From contig OX419757.1 of NCBI GenBank assembly GCA_948567375.1, forward strand, positions 27,770,732 to 27,834,731: 64,000 nt of DNA. Reading direction: 5' to 3'. A model generated the notes under the pieces. It had not been told where the DNA came from and did no database searches. It worked only from the letters and a program-made list of their open reading frames with translations. Every line of letters begins with the position of its first letter. The first letter of the stretch is position 1. Source of the DNA: Lunularia cruciata. Taxonomy: Eukaryota; Streptophyta; Marchantiopsida; Lunulariales; Lunulariaceae. The translations under genes were made by a program, and so were the position numbers. Of this stretch, positions 34,201 through 44,654 are shown one piece after another.

Positions 34201-35059
34201 ATGTGTTCATAAAGAAATCTTCATCTTCATTCTTGTCCCTTAATGGTCTAGCCTCAACCCACTTGGTAAGATAATCAGTAACTACCACAATATACCAATT
34301 GTTCCTTGAGGTTCTATTGAGAGGAACTACAAAATCAATTCCCCACTTCTCAAAAGGCCCTAGCAATGAAATTGATCTAAGTGGTGGAGTGGATGTAGAC
34401 TTTCTAGCAAAAGCTTGACAAACATGACAAGTTTTGCAATAATCAAGACAATCCTTGAAAATTCCTCTCCAATGGTAACCTGCATCTAGAAACTTGAAAG
34501 CAATCACATTTCTTGCAAAGTGTCCTCCAAACACTAAACCTTCATGAAACTCCTTTATAATTAGGATAGACTCTTCCTTACCCACTGCTCTTTGAAGTAG
34601 ACCATCTGCTCCTTGGGGAAAAAGAATATCCTCCACCATTGTGTACGGTCTAGATCTTGCTGCAAGGGCCTTCCTCTCCCTAGCATGCATCCCTTTTGGA
34701 TAGTTACCTCTTGTCACAAAATCCACAATCTCCTTGTACTCCATTGGAACCTCTTGAGTGATTAAGATTATTATGAGCTTCTCATCCGGGAAGGAATCAT
34801 CCACTTGCTCATCTCCATTATGATCATAGGCTCTAGATAATATATCAGCATTTGCATGTTTCTTTCTTGGCCTATCCTCAATGGTGTAGTCATATTCAGA
34901 CAAGAGTATCATCCACCTTGCTAGTCTCCCTTTAGCATTAGGCTTGTTGAAGATGTACTTCAAAGCCTTGTGATCCATGACAATGGTGGCTTTTCCTCCA
35001 ATCAAGTAGTGTCTAAACTTCTTGAGACCAAAGATAATTGCCAATCCTTCTCTCTCCAT
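34142..35059 (-). pseudogene. RNase H end and integrase N-half of copy 1d
   Basis: A 305-codon open stretch. RNase H end with IVMDHKALKYIFNKP, linker KKHANADILSRAYD, integrase zinc-binding region (H residues near EFHEGLVFGGHF; CHVC), and core WGIDFVVPLNRTSRN with the first Asp. A 1-nt shift near 34190 breaks it from the C-terminal half, and another near 35060 from RT. Confidence 0.87.
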
Positions 35060-35967
35060 GATAGAGTAGTTCTTTTATGCTGATGCCTACTAGCATAAGC
35101 TATTGGATGATCATGCCTATCTTGGTCTAATTGACTAAGAGTGCATCCTATAGCTTCATTAGAAGCATCACTATAGAGGATGAAAGGCTTATTCCAATCA
35201 GGTTCAGCAAGAATTGGAGCTACAACAAGGGATTGCTTGAGCTCTTCAAAAGGTTTGAGAGCCTTCTTGTCCTCCAAAATCACCATGTTATCTACATCCT
35301 TCTTCATGTAGATGGTCAATGCATAAGCCTTGTTGGAAAATGAGAAGATGAACCTCCTATAATACCCAACCATCCCCAAGAATTGGCGTAAATTTGTCAA
35401 GCTTGAAGGGAATGGAAGGTCTGAGATTTTCCTCACCTTCTCAAGATCAACTGCTATTCCATCCTTGGAGATGATGTGCCCCAAAAGTAGACCTTCTTCA
35501 AATCCAAAAATGCAATTCTCTGGGTTGAGTGATGCATTTGCCTCATCCAAGCGTTGCAAGACCTTGATTAGATGCTCAAAGTGCTCCTCCTTGCTCCAAT
35601 AGACACAAAAGTCATCAATGAAGTCTCTCAAAAATTTTCCAATGAAAGGTTCAAATACCTTGTTCATGAACCGTTGGAATGTGGCTGGAGCATTGCAAAG
35701 CCCAAAGAGCATGACCTTGAAAGCATAAGTTCCCCAGGGTGTGGTGAATGTGGGGAGTTGTTGATGCTTTGGTGCAATCTTGATTTTGTTATATCCACTA
35801 TAACCATCTCCAAAACTGTACCTCTCATGACCTACAACCTCCTCCAAGATCTCATGAATGAATGGCAATGGGTAGTAGTCCTTCTTGGTAACAACATTGA
35901 GCTTCTTGTAATCCACACATACCCAAAGCTTGCCATTCTTTTTGTTCACAATTACAATTGGAGACAC
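35002..35967 (-). pseudogene. Reverse transcriptase and RNase H of copy 1d
   Basis: A 321-codon open stretch, the best RT in the window. It has CVDYKKLNVV, DGYSGYNKI, FGLCNAPATFQRFMNKVF, the catalytic FIDDF, GHIISKDGIAVD and the RNase H Asp block LYSDASNEAIG. Nearly full length for a Ty3/gypsy RT. Isolated from gag-pro by a 1-nt deletion near 36050. Confidence 0.9.
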
Positions 35968-36336
35968 CCATTCTGAATTCTCTACCTCAAAGATAGATCA
36001 AGCCTCCTTGAGCTTATCAACTCCTCCTTCACAACCAAAGATATTGGTGGATTAATGCGACGTTGTTTTTGGCGGATTGGTTTTGCATGTGACTCCACTT
36101 CTATCTTGTGCTCCTCCAAGGTGACTTCCTTCAAATCCTTGTAATTGAAAGCAAACACATGGATGAACTTGCGGAAAATCTCCTCAAATCTCACTTTCTC
36201 CTCCTTGGTAACATTTGGGCCATACTTGAGGGTAGATAACCTTCTCTCTACCTCCTCAAGTATCAATGGTGATTTATTTGGGTCCTTCAAAACCGCTGGC
36301 TTAGGTGCAAAATCCATAGCACACAGAGGATACACA
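35968..36336 (-). pseudogene. Protease-RT linker of copy 1d, downstream of the 3a insertion
   Basis: Continues, in element order, the acidic linker interrupted at 42004-42008 by element 3a: YPLCAMDFAPKPAVL, VERRLSTLKYGPNVTKEEKV, YKDLKEVTLEEHKIE. Frame is conserved across the insertion once 3a and one ACACA are removed. Confidence 0.88.
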
Positions 36337-36428
36337 TGTTACAATATGGAGTTTAGCGATGAAGTTAGTCGGGCTTACAAAGTAGCACAGAAAGACAAAG
36401 TAGCCTAGAATATTCCATAAGTATCTAG

Positions 36429-36635
36429 GAAGCTTCTTGGGAAGCTTCCCGGTTAGCTTAGCTTGCACCTTAAGTAAGTAGCTTTTAGAACAAAGCTTCT
36501 AGAAGCTTCCAGCTAGCTTAGCTTAGCTTGCACGCCAAGTAGGCGGCTTCTAGAAGGAAGCTTCTTGAGAAGCTTCCTAGCTAACTTGGCTTGCACTCTA
36601 AGAAAGCGGCTTGAGGACGCTTCTTGAGAAGCTTC
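36429..36635 (+). promoter_or_regulatory. Heat-shock-element-like array in the family-3 LTR
   Basis: Four clusters: GAAGCTTC at 36429 and 36441; TTCTAGAAGCTTC at 36497-36509 (a perfect nTTCnnGAAnnTTCn); TTCTAGAAGGAAGCTTC at 36548-36564 with GAAGCTTC at 36569; TTCTTGAGAAGCTTC at 36621-36635. They lie 20-230 bp upstream of the TATA box. Heat-shock factors bind arrays of inverted GAA units, and the Arabidopsis element ONSEN uses such motifs in its LTR for heat activation. Heat response here is inference. The motifs also occur in the 3' LTR and both LTRs of 3b. Confidence 0.7.
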
Positions 36636-36656
36636 TCAAGGGCCTTGTATGCTACC

Positions 36657-36662
36657 TATAAA
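36657..36662 (+). promoter_or_regulatory. TATA box of 3a 5' LTR
   Basis: CTATAAACACC context, 22 bp after the last heat-shock-like cluster; also present in the 3' LTR (41892) and in the 5' LTR of 3b (58461). Confidence 0.65.
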
Positions 36663-36769
36663 CACCAAAGCCAAAGCTCATGCTAAGCATTCGGAGCTTT
36701 CCCTCATTCAAGTGTCCCAATGTGAGTTTCCATTCTCCTATTTCCCTCCTCGAATTTGGTCTTTTACAT

Positions 36770-36781
36770 TGGTATCAGAGC
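36770..36781 (+). promoter_or_regulatory. Primer-binding site of 3a (initiator Met tRNA)
   Basis: TGGTATCAGAGC is the standard complement of the 3' end of plant initiator tRNA-Met, one base after the LTR. Confidence 0.95.
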
Positions 36782-37039
36782 ATGAATGGGATGGATGGAA
36801 TTTATGGACCACCAAATCCACTTCCACCAAATCATTGGGATTTTTGCATCCAAATACTACCCAAGCATTGTTTCACACAGGTCATCACCTTGCACTTTGG
36901 ACAAGATTTTATGCATATGATCACCATATCGGAGGAACCCTTGGTGCTTCCGGTTGTAACTTATGGAGAACGATGGACGTGTTGTTTCTATGTGTTAATA
37001 AATTAGATAGATTGGGAGTGGTGTGATAGAAGAGCAACC

Positions 37040-37924
37040 ATGGCGGCAATACCCAATGTTATCCTTGCTATGCAACAACAAATCGAGCACCTTACTCGAT
37101 TGTTGGATGAACAAGATCTTTGACGACAAGAGCAGGTGGAGAGAGTACCAATTCAAGAAGGATAAGATCGGATCAGATTCCCTAAACCCAAGGTATTTGA
37201 GGGCAAGAATCTCCCGGGTGTAGTGGAGAATTTTGTGTTTGATTGTGAATGTTATTTTGAAGCTACCAATCTACAAGATGAGCAAAAACAAATTCTCTTG
37301 GCTTCTAGCCAATTGGATGGAGTAGCAAAGCTATGGTGGAGATTTTGAGTGGAGCAAGCCAAATGACAAATGGTTGCACCAATCTTGACATGGGCAGAAT
37401 TCAAGAGCGCAATAATTAGTTGGTTCCAAGCTATAAATGCCACATGAGCTGCACAGTATAAGTTGGCAGAGTTGAAACAGATTGGCTCTATAAGAAGTTA
37501 CATCACGCAGTTCCAAAACACCATCATGCAAATTCCAAACATTTTGGAAGGTGAAGCTCTGGATTGATTTGTGAGGGGCTTGAAGGCAAGAACCAAATTA
37601 GAGGTAACCATGCAAGAGCCACAACACTTGGAGGAAGCCATGCGGTTGGCCAAACGTTTTGATTCCTTGGTGGCAACAACTTGGTCTTGACCTCGACCCC
37701 AACAAAGCCTACCAATACACCACACACAAGTGGAAGAGCCAACACCAATGGAGATTGATGCAATTCAACAAAGACCACTGGGTATGGCAGACAGGGAGAA
37801 ACTACAAAAAAATGGTGGTTGTTTTTATTGTCGCTAGTTGGGGCATCGCATTGCTAAATGTCCACTTAAGAATGGACGACCTCGACAAGTTGCCCAAGTT
37901 GAAGTTGTGGAGCGGAATGATTAG
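37040..37924 (+). pseudogene. Gag of 3a
   Basis: The ATG at 37040 begins MAAIPNVILAMQQQIEHL. TGA at codon 28 (37121-37123) is followed by further stops. Capsid region: ILASSQLDGVAKLWWRF, TWAEFKSAIISWFQA, SYITQFQNTIMQIP. Zinc knuckle CFYCR-stop-LGHRIAKC at 37820-37861. The frame ends near 37922. Pol lies in another phase (-1 relative). Stops at 37121 and 37835 are found at the same codons in 3b. Confidence 0.85.
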
Positions 37925-37971
37925 GGAAACTACAAATCCCAGTAGGAGATTTTGAGCCACCTATTGGGAGC

Positions 37972-38367
37972 TTGATTAGTTCCAATGGGATTGAAGGCTC
38001 GACCTATGCAAGTTTGCTTCACTTGCAAGGTATGATATCTAATAGGGGTTGTAGGATTTTGGTTGATTCTGGAAGTTTAGAGAATTGCATGTTTATGCAA
38101 GTAGCAAAGGAATTGGGTATTCCTATCAAGCCAGTGATTGGAAGTAGTTTGATGATGGCGGATGGTAGAAAGGGTTCTGCATTCCGCACCTCGCATCCTA
38201 TTACCTTCAAGATTGGGAAGGAGTATTTGGAGTGTATGAGGTTTGTAGTGGCACCTCTACACTATGATATCATTTTGGGTCTACCTTGGCTTGAATGTCA
38301 TAAGGTTCAATTCGATTGGACCCGACGCCAAATTCAAGTACAACACCAAGGTAGGAATTTCCGATAA
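37972..38367 (+). pseudogene. Protease of 3a
   Basis: An open segment with ILVDSGSLENCMFMQVAKEL, where DSG is the retropepsin active site, and the C-terminal ILGLPWLECHKVQFDW block. This is the only protease in the window with an intact DSG. A TAA at 38365-38367 separates it from RT, which continues in the same phase. Confidence 0.88.
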
Positions 38368-38409
38368 GGTTGTCTGGCACCTCTGAGTAAGACACCTAAG
38401 AATAGTCAG

Positions 38410-38589
38410 TCCCAAGATGGGAAGTTTGTCGAGAAGGTAGCCATAGAGCAAATCTGGAAGGAAGATGAGTCCCAAGATGGGAAGTTTGCCAAGAAGGCAA
38501 CCATGGAGCAAGCTTGGAAGAGAGATGAGTCCCTAGAAGGGAAGTTTGTTAAGGAAGCAGCCATAGAGGAAGGTTTGGAGGAAGATAAG
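38410..38589 (+). repeat. Three tandem 60-bp units coding a 20-residue repeat between protease and RT
   Basis: Units start at 38410, 38470 and 38530. Each encodes S-Q/L-D/E-GKF followed by a charged helix-like stretch ([13 protein letters not shown]). The same three units occur in 3b near 60240-60420, so the repeat predates both insertions. Confidence 0.85.
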
Positions 38590-39306
38590 TCTATATTCGC
38601 GGTGTGGATCAAGCCAATTACAAAAGAAAAGTCTGAGGAGGGCCAAGTGCTGCATCAAGCAATGGTTGATCGGATAGTTCAGGAGTTTGTAGATGTGTTT
38701 CCGGATGATCTGCCAAAGGGATTACCCTCCGATCAAGGTATGCCCTCCAAGATCGAGTTATTGCTAGGGAGTACTCCAGTGAGTAGACCAATCTATTGGC
38801 TCTCACCAAAGGAGTTGGAGGAGTTGCGAACAACACTTACAGAGTTGTTGGAGAAGAATTTTATACAACATAGTACCTCTCCTTGGGGAGCACCAGTACT
38901 ATTTGTTCCAAAGAAGGATGGAGGACTTTGTTTCTGTATTGATTACCGTGGGCTTAATAAGCAAACCATGAAGAATGCATATCCCTTGCCTTGGATCGAT
39001 GAATTACTTGATCAACTAAGTGGAGCATGTTACTTTTCCAAGTTGGATCTTCGTAGCGGCTATTGGCAAATTCCAATTGATAGAGAGGATGTGCAAAAGA
39101 CTGCCTTTTGCACAAGGTATGGAAATTTTGAGTGGAGAGTTCTACCTTTCGGACTCACTAATGCTCCAGCAGTCTTCATGGATCATATGCATTGGGTGTT
39201 GGATGGACTATTGGATCGGTCAGTGGTGGTGTTCTTGGATGATATCTTAATCTTTAGCAAGATAAAGGCAGAACATGTGAATCATGTGCGAGAGGTCCTA
39301 AGATGA
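38503..39306 (+). pseudogene. Reverse transcriptase of 3a
   Basis: A 267-codon open segment, same phase as protease. RT motifs in order: [60 protein letters not shown] and the catalytic FLDDILIFS. It ends at TGA 39304-39306 (an Arg codon in relatives). The sequence includes the repeat linker at its N-terminus. Otherwise the domain is complete. Confidence 0.92.
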
Positions 39307-39357
39307 CTATGGCAATGGAAATTTTACTGCAAGAAGTCAAAGTGTGCTTTTTGGTAG

Positions 39358-39954
39358 ATGAAGGTTACCTTCTTAGGTCATAAGATCTCATCAGAGGTGA
39401 TCAAGATGGAGGAAGAGAAGATCAAGGCCATTACTGATTGGCCTACCCCAAAGGATGCTACAGAAGTATGGGCATTCAATAGATTGGCCAGTTTTTACCG
39501 GCGGTTCATCCACTATTATGCTCATGTGGCTGCACCATTGACTGACCTCTTGGGAAAGAACTTGAGCTTCCAGTGGAACACCAAACATGAAGAAGCATTC
39601 CAAAAGTTGAAACATATGGTGTCTTCAAGACCCATTCTTCAACCATATGATCCTCAACTACCTTGTGTGGTTGATTTTGATGCTTCTAACTTTGCAATTG
39701 GAGTTGTGTTGCAACAAGAATTTCCAGATGGACTACATCTCATTGCCTTTGTGTCTCACCAACTAAATACAGCTGAAAGAAATTACTCTGCTTGAGATCG
39801 AGAACAACTTGCAATGGTATATGCCACCAAGGTATGGAGGCATTATCTCTTGGGGAAACAAGTGATCATGCAAACTGATCACAAGCCATTGTTGCAGACC
39901 TTACACCTAGAGCACATGAAGAGTCCACATCATCGATAGGAAGAGCAACTCCAA
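39358..39954 (+). pseudogene. RT connection and RNase H of 3a
   Basis: FLGHKISSEVI, then FNRLASFYRRFI, then RNase H with VVDFDASNFAIGVVLQQEF and HLIAFVSHQLNTAERNYSA. TGA at 39793-39795. The second half (EQLAMVYATKVWRHYLL, TDHKPLLQTL) continues in phase to a TAG near 39937. Catalytic Asp residues are readable. Confidence 0.88.
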
Positions 39955-41229
39955 TTGTTCGACATCAAACTTGAGTACAAACCAGGTCGGTTCCATGTCA
40001 TCCCTGATGCTCTATCACGACAACCTGATTTGAAGTCCCTTCCTCTCATCACAGCAGCAATTACAACGGTGTCAATTGATCCCAAGATCCATAACAAGTT
40101 TCGGTTAGCTCTACAGCAAGATCCCTTCTTCCAAATGGTACATGGTCGTCTAACAACAGGTGACAAGGAGTACAACACCTTCTCCTTCAAGGAAGGCTTT
40201 CTATTCCATGCGGACCAGATCTATGTTCCAAACAAAGGTGATCTTCGACTGGTGTGCCTTCAAGAAGCCCATGATTTACCCATCGCTGGTCACATGGGTA
40301 TGGACAAGACCTTGGGTACCCTCCAACGTCAATGGTGGTGGCCCAATATGACACGAGATGTTCAAGAATTTGTCAGATCGTGTGAGAGCTGCCAACGTAA
40401 CAAGGCTAGTAACCAAAAGCCAAGTGGACTCCTTCAACCACTCGCCATTCCATCCGCTCGTTGGGAGCATGTGAGCTTGGATCTCATCACATCCTTGCCA
40501 AAGACAAAACAAGGACATACCGCAATTGTGGTGTTTGTGGATAAGCTTAGTAAGCAAATCCACTTGGCACCAACCTATGATACCGTGGATGCTCCAACCT
40601 TAGTGCAAATCTACTTCAACAATGTCTTCAAGCATCATGGGATGCCACGTGTACTCATCTCTAACCGTGATCCTTGATTTATAGAGAAGTTTTGGCAAGC
40701 TCTCTTCCAGATACTTGGCACCAAGCTTGCTTTGTCCATGGCCTATCATCCTCAAACTGATGGACAAACCGAACGTGCAAATTGTACATTGGAAGATATG
40801 TTGCGGGCTTTTGTCAATGTCCACCATACCAATTGGGATGAATGCCTTGCAGTTGCAGAATTTGCCTACAACAATTCCAAACAGGCAAGCACCGGATTTT
40901 CTCCCTTCTTTCTCAATTTTGGCCAAGATCCACTTGTTCTAGATTCTCTCATTGCTCCCCCTCCATCTCTAGTTCCTCATACTTCCACATTCTTGAACAC
41001 TATATCCCAATTGCTCCAACAAGCCAAGTCTCACCTCCTTGTTGCTCAGAATTGCCAAAAACAATATGCAGACCACCATCGTTGTGATCTCACCTTTGAA
41101 GTTGGTGATAAAGTCATGCTATCCTCCAGTAACTTCCCTCTCCCACTTGATACCCAAGTTTGTAAACTTGCCCTTAATTGGATAGGACCCTTTGATATCA
41201 CCCAAATTGTCTCTCCTGTTGCTTATTGA
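39955..41229 (+). pseudogene. Integrase of 3a
   Basis: Zinc-binding domain: HDLPIAGHMG with two His, then SCESCQRNK. Core: VSLDLITSLP (first Asp), VLISNRDP at 40654-40674, where Asn replaces the second catalytic Asp, and TDGQTERANCTLEDML with the Glu. C-terminal module: LNWIGPFDITQIV. Stops at 40675-40677 and 41227-41229; the first is also present in 3b. The Asp-to-Asn change alone should abolish strand transfer. Confidence 0.9.
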
Positions 41230-41235
41230 CTTGCC

Positions 41236-41643
41236 TTACCTTGTCACATGCGTATCCATCCTGTCTTTCATGTTTCCAAGTTGAAACCCTTTGTTCCTAA
41301 CCCCTCTTCCTTTTCCTATTGAGTCCAACCTCCCCCTCTTCCTGTCCCTATCAATGATCATGAGGAGTACAAAGTTGATCGTATCCTTGCACGTCGCCAT
41401 ATCTAACGAGACCATCACCAAGATACGGAGTACAAGGTCCTTTGGAAAGGGTATCCCCTTCATGATGCCACATGGGAGCCTCTTTCTTACCTCCAGAATG
41501 CACAGACGGCCATCCAGGAATTTGAAGCTTCACTGGCAACAAGGACGTCACCAACTAGCGGCAGAGGAATATGTAACAATATGGAGTTAAGCGATGAAGT
41601 TAGTCGGGCTTACAAAGTAGCACATAAAGACAAAGTAGCCTAG
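41236..41643 (+). pseudogene. Chromodomain of 3a, reading into the 3' LTR
   Basis: Starts near MRIHPVFHVSKLKPFVPN. Chromodomain blocks are EEYKVDRILARRHI, TEYKVLWKGYPLHDATWEP and AIQEFE, with a stop between the first two blocks. The three aromatic-cage positions (Tyr, Trp, Tyr) are present. The frame continues across the polypurine tract and 23 codons into the LTR, ending at TAG 41641-41643. Confidence 0.85.
41560..41571 (+). promoter_or_regulatory. Polypurine tract of 3a
   Basis: GGCAGAGGAATA directly before the LTR start TGTAACAATA. 3b has GGTGGGGGAATA at the same spot. Confidence 0.75.
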
Positions 41644-42003
41644 AATATTCCGGAAGTATCTAGGAAGCTTCTTGGGAAGCTTCTCGGTTAGCTTAGCTTG
41701 CACCTTAAGTAAGTAGCTTCTAGAACAAAGCTTCTAGAAGCTTCCAACTAGCTTAGCTTAGCTTGCACGCCAAGTAAGCGGCTTCTAGAAGGAAGCTTCT
41801 TGAGAAGCTTCCTAGCTAACTTGGCTTGTACTCTAAGAAAGCGGCTTGAGGAAGCTTCTTGAGAAGCTTCTCAAGGGCCTTGTATGCTACCTATAAACAC
41901 CAAAGCCAAACTTCATGCTAGGCATTCGGAGTTTTCCCTCATTCAAGTGTCCCAATGTGAGTTTCCATTCTCCTATTTCTCTCCTCGGATTCGGTCTTTT
42001 ACA
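41572..42003 (+). repeat. 3' LTR of 3a
   Basis: 432 bp, TGTAACAATA ... CTTTTACA, followed by ACACA. Includes a perfect heat-shock-like TTCTAGAAGCTTC at 41732-41744 and a TATA box at 41892-41897. Confidence 0.96.
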
Positions 42004-43948
42004 ACACATCTGAATTAGAATCATCTTCCTCCGTCGAAGTCTCCTCTTCCATGCTTGTGTCCACACCTGAAGCTCCTTCTTTAGAATCTGATTTCCAATA
42101 ATCAGAAGATGGTGTACCTGAATGTGAAGTGTTGGTGGTGTTTGTCACAAGAACTATGACTCTATGATTTGATGGCCCAATCCTCAAGTACCCTTTGTGA
42201 CATCAATCAGTTGTGCATGTTTCTCTCAACCATGGCCTCCCAAGAAGTAAGTCATAGCTTGAATCCTTCAAGACTTGGAAAGTCATGAGATTTTGAACTC
42301 CCATTACTGAAACTTCCACTTTATCCATCACCCCTACTGGTTGAACTTGTTGCTTGTTTGCCATGCTCACCACAAATGTTGAAGGTCTTGAGGGTATCAT
42401 ACCCAACTTCTTCATCAACCTTTCTGACATGGCATTTACTACTAATCCTCCATCAACCAATGTATCCTTGATGTTGTGACCATTCACTCTCACATCAATC
42501 TTGGAGGCATATTCACAAGCCTCCCATGGTGGTGGCTTGGCATCCACCACCCTCATTGATACTAGAGCTTTTGCCTTCTTGCTCCTTGTAGAACTCAAAC
42601 CACCTCTAAGCTCCTTTCTCAAGGTAGGGTTCAAAGCAATCAATTGGCCCATTGTGATGTTAGCCTTGTGACTACCAACATCCTCCAACACATTGTAGTT
42701 CCATTGTTGCTTTGAGATCAAGAAGTCGTCTATCCCCAACTTCTTCCTTGGAGTCTTTGCTGTTGATGGTGTTGACGTGCGAGTGCTCCTAGTAGACATA
42801 GGAGTATCTTTTCTTGGAGTAAATCCTTGAGAAGAGTGAACATCCTCTACAAAACGAGCTTTCTTCTTCTCTTGAGCCAAAAGCTCCAAATTAAGACCCT
42901 TGGAGTTTGAGCACTCTCCCTTCTCATACTTGCTCTCAACCACATCTATGGATGCTATTCCCTTACCTTTGTTTGGATTAGGAGCCACTTGGGTTTCACT
43001 ACCACCCTCTTTCCCTCTATTGGATCCCTCATAACCCCTTCCTCCATGGTAAGTGGAATTTGGGCAATTCCTTTGGATATGGCTTCTTCCTCCACAACCA
43101 AAACAATTTCTATCATTGAAATTGTTGGCTGGTTGGCCTCCTCTATATGGATAGTTTCTTTAACTCCTAGGGTCTCTCCCTACATTCTGATCCACCTCTC
43201 TCTTCTCCCATAGTTGCACCACATTGATCTTGAGATCCGCAAGTTGTTCTATGATGGTTTGAAGTGGATCCTTTGGTGGAGGTGTAAGAACTGGAGCAAC
43301 TACTACTTGTGGTGCAACCTTTGCCACCAAAGTATCAGAAGTTCCACCATAGTTTTAGCCGTGAGGAGGATGCACAACCTCCTTCACCACCAAATCACTT
43401 GCATCCACTTCCAAACTCTCCTCCATATGAACTACGATCTTGATAAGTTCAACCTTGGAAGAAGGTTTCTCATATCTCACCTTACTTCTAATTTGTGGTC
43501 TCAATCCTCCCACAAAATTCTTTGTGAGCATGGCCCCTATGCCAATCATAGTAGTCTCCACATCATCTCCACCCTTCCTCAACACTATGCAAAATCTAGA
43601 CTCTAACTTTTCCACTCTTTCCACATAGACTCTCATTTTCTCTTCATCTCCTTGCTTGAGAAATTTTACCTCACTCATCAATCTCTCATCACTCTCATCA
43701 GGAAGAAAGTTCTCAATGAGTGCTGAAGTCAAAGTCTCCCAAGACTCCTCTTCCCCATCTCTCCTGTCTCTCTTTTGGTATTCTGACTCATACTATGTAA
43801 GTACTGCATCCTCAAAGAAATCTGGATATAATGAGACCCACTCATTCTTCCTCCTCTCATTGTTTTGTATGCAAGCTCTCTTAAAGTCTCTCACAAAGGC
43901 CTCGACATCTTTCCCATCCTTGCCAAAGAAAACCAAAAGTTTCCCCAT
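42004..43948 (-). pseudogene. Gag and protease of copy 1d
   Basis: The ATG at 43948 (MGKLLVFFGKDGKDVEAF) opens a single phase through gag and protease, with only a few stops (for example near 43780, 43350 and 42200). The capsid-like region includes RRKNEWVSLYPDFFEDAV. The zinc knuckle is complete, CFGCGGRSHIQRNC, near 43060-43100. Protease: TLVDGGLVVNAM, then YDLLLGRPWL. The acidic linker is interrupted at 42004 by 3a. This is the best-preserved family-1 gag. Confidence 0.9.
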
Positions 43949-44180
43949 CTTAACCTCTCACTATCTTTCTTTCTCTTAAATTTCTTTTCTTTTCTTTTCT
44001 CTCACTCCATAACTAATAGAGTATGTATATGACTAACACCATTTGAGAGTAATCCACCATAGGGAACACAAAAGGGTTTAGGTTGCTCCAAGATTTCTAT
44101 AGCAACATCAAATCCTAGAGTGCATATTAATCTAACTCTCATGGATAGTTTATCCATAAGTTGAAAGATTATCTCCATCA

Positions 44181-44654
44181 CTAATCTTGAGAATTAGCTG
44201 ATGAAGGTGTTAGTTTTTCTGTAGCTGTACTAAGACTCTCTCCAAGATCCTTCACCAAAGTCTCCAAAAGTGATTTTACTCCACTACACTCATGTCCTTT
44301 TGGAAGTCCTTCAATTCCACAAACCTCACACAACTCCTTGGTCTTAGATCTTCTACCTCCCAATCTTGGTGAAGAAGGTCCAACATGCAAACCCAAGGCA
44401 ATTAAGCCTCTCCTTGCTCTCAATCTCTTGCTCTCAAAGGTTGTTGAACATGAACTTACCTTATGTTCCTTTTCTCCACATAGAAAGTACTTAGACTCAC
44501 TCTTTCCTCCAAGTGGTATAGGTTTTTGGATCCTCTCAACACTCTCTTCAAATTCTATTGTAAACTCTCTTTTCCTCAAATCCATCCCTAAAATCATCTC
44601 AAACCCTTGGGGAACCTTGTATAGTCTCAATTTCCACTCTTGTTGACCCTCCAT
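44181..44654 (-). CDS. Pre-gag protein of copy 1d, two zinc motifs, intact (157 residues)
   Basis: Open from ATG 44654 to stop at 44181. Zinc knuckle CGEKEHKVSSC region: here the first Cys pair reads YFLC, so one of the four knuckle ligands is Tyr. The second motif CEVCGIEGLPKGHEC is complete. Basic segment GGRRSKTK between them. About 230 bp upstream of the gag ATG. Conserved length and motifs between 1c and 1d suggest the ORF was maintained while the family was active. Confidence 0.75.
   Translation of the reverse strand: MEGQQEWKLRLYKVPQGFEMILGMDLRKREFTIEFEESVERIQKPIPLGGKSESKYFLCGEKEHKVSSCSTTFESKRLRARRGLIALGLHVGPSSPRLGGRRSKTKELCEVCGIEGLPKGHECSGVKSLLETLVKDLGESLSTATEKLTPSSANSQD

Larger units (their letters stand above)
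36337..36768 (+). repeat. 5' LTR of 3a
   Basis: 432 bp, TGTTACAATA ... CTTTTACA. Contains four blocks rich in TTCnnGAA/GAAnnTTC between 36429 and 36635 and TATAAA at 36657. Followed by one T and the PBS. Confidence 0.95.
36337..42003 (+). mobile_element. Family-3 chromovirus 3a, full length, ACACA duplication
   Basis: 5667 bp with two 432-bp LTRs (36337-36768 and 41572-42003), flanked by ACACA at 36332-36336 and 42004-42008. Inserted in the protease-RT linker of copy 1d, opposite orientation. PBS TGGTATCAGAGC, gag, protease, RT, RNase H, integrase, chromodomain, polypurine tract. I count about 18 differences between the LTRs (roughly 4%), mostly transitions. Pol is one reading phase interrupted by stops, most of them TGA or TAA/TAG explainable by C-to-T change. 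Confidence 0.97.

Noticed and set aside
36770-36781. tRNA-like sequence
   Set aside because: It is only the 12-nt primer-binding complement of initiator tRNA-Met; no cloverleaf around it.
37121-41405. Alternative genetic code or U-to-C RNA editing that would rescue the TGA/TAA/TAG codons
   Set aside because: Nuclear retroelement frames also have frameshifts, and intact frames elsewhere in the window (23442-23945) end normally. Decay of methylated C explains the pattern.
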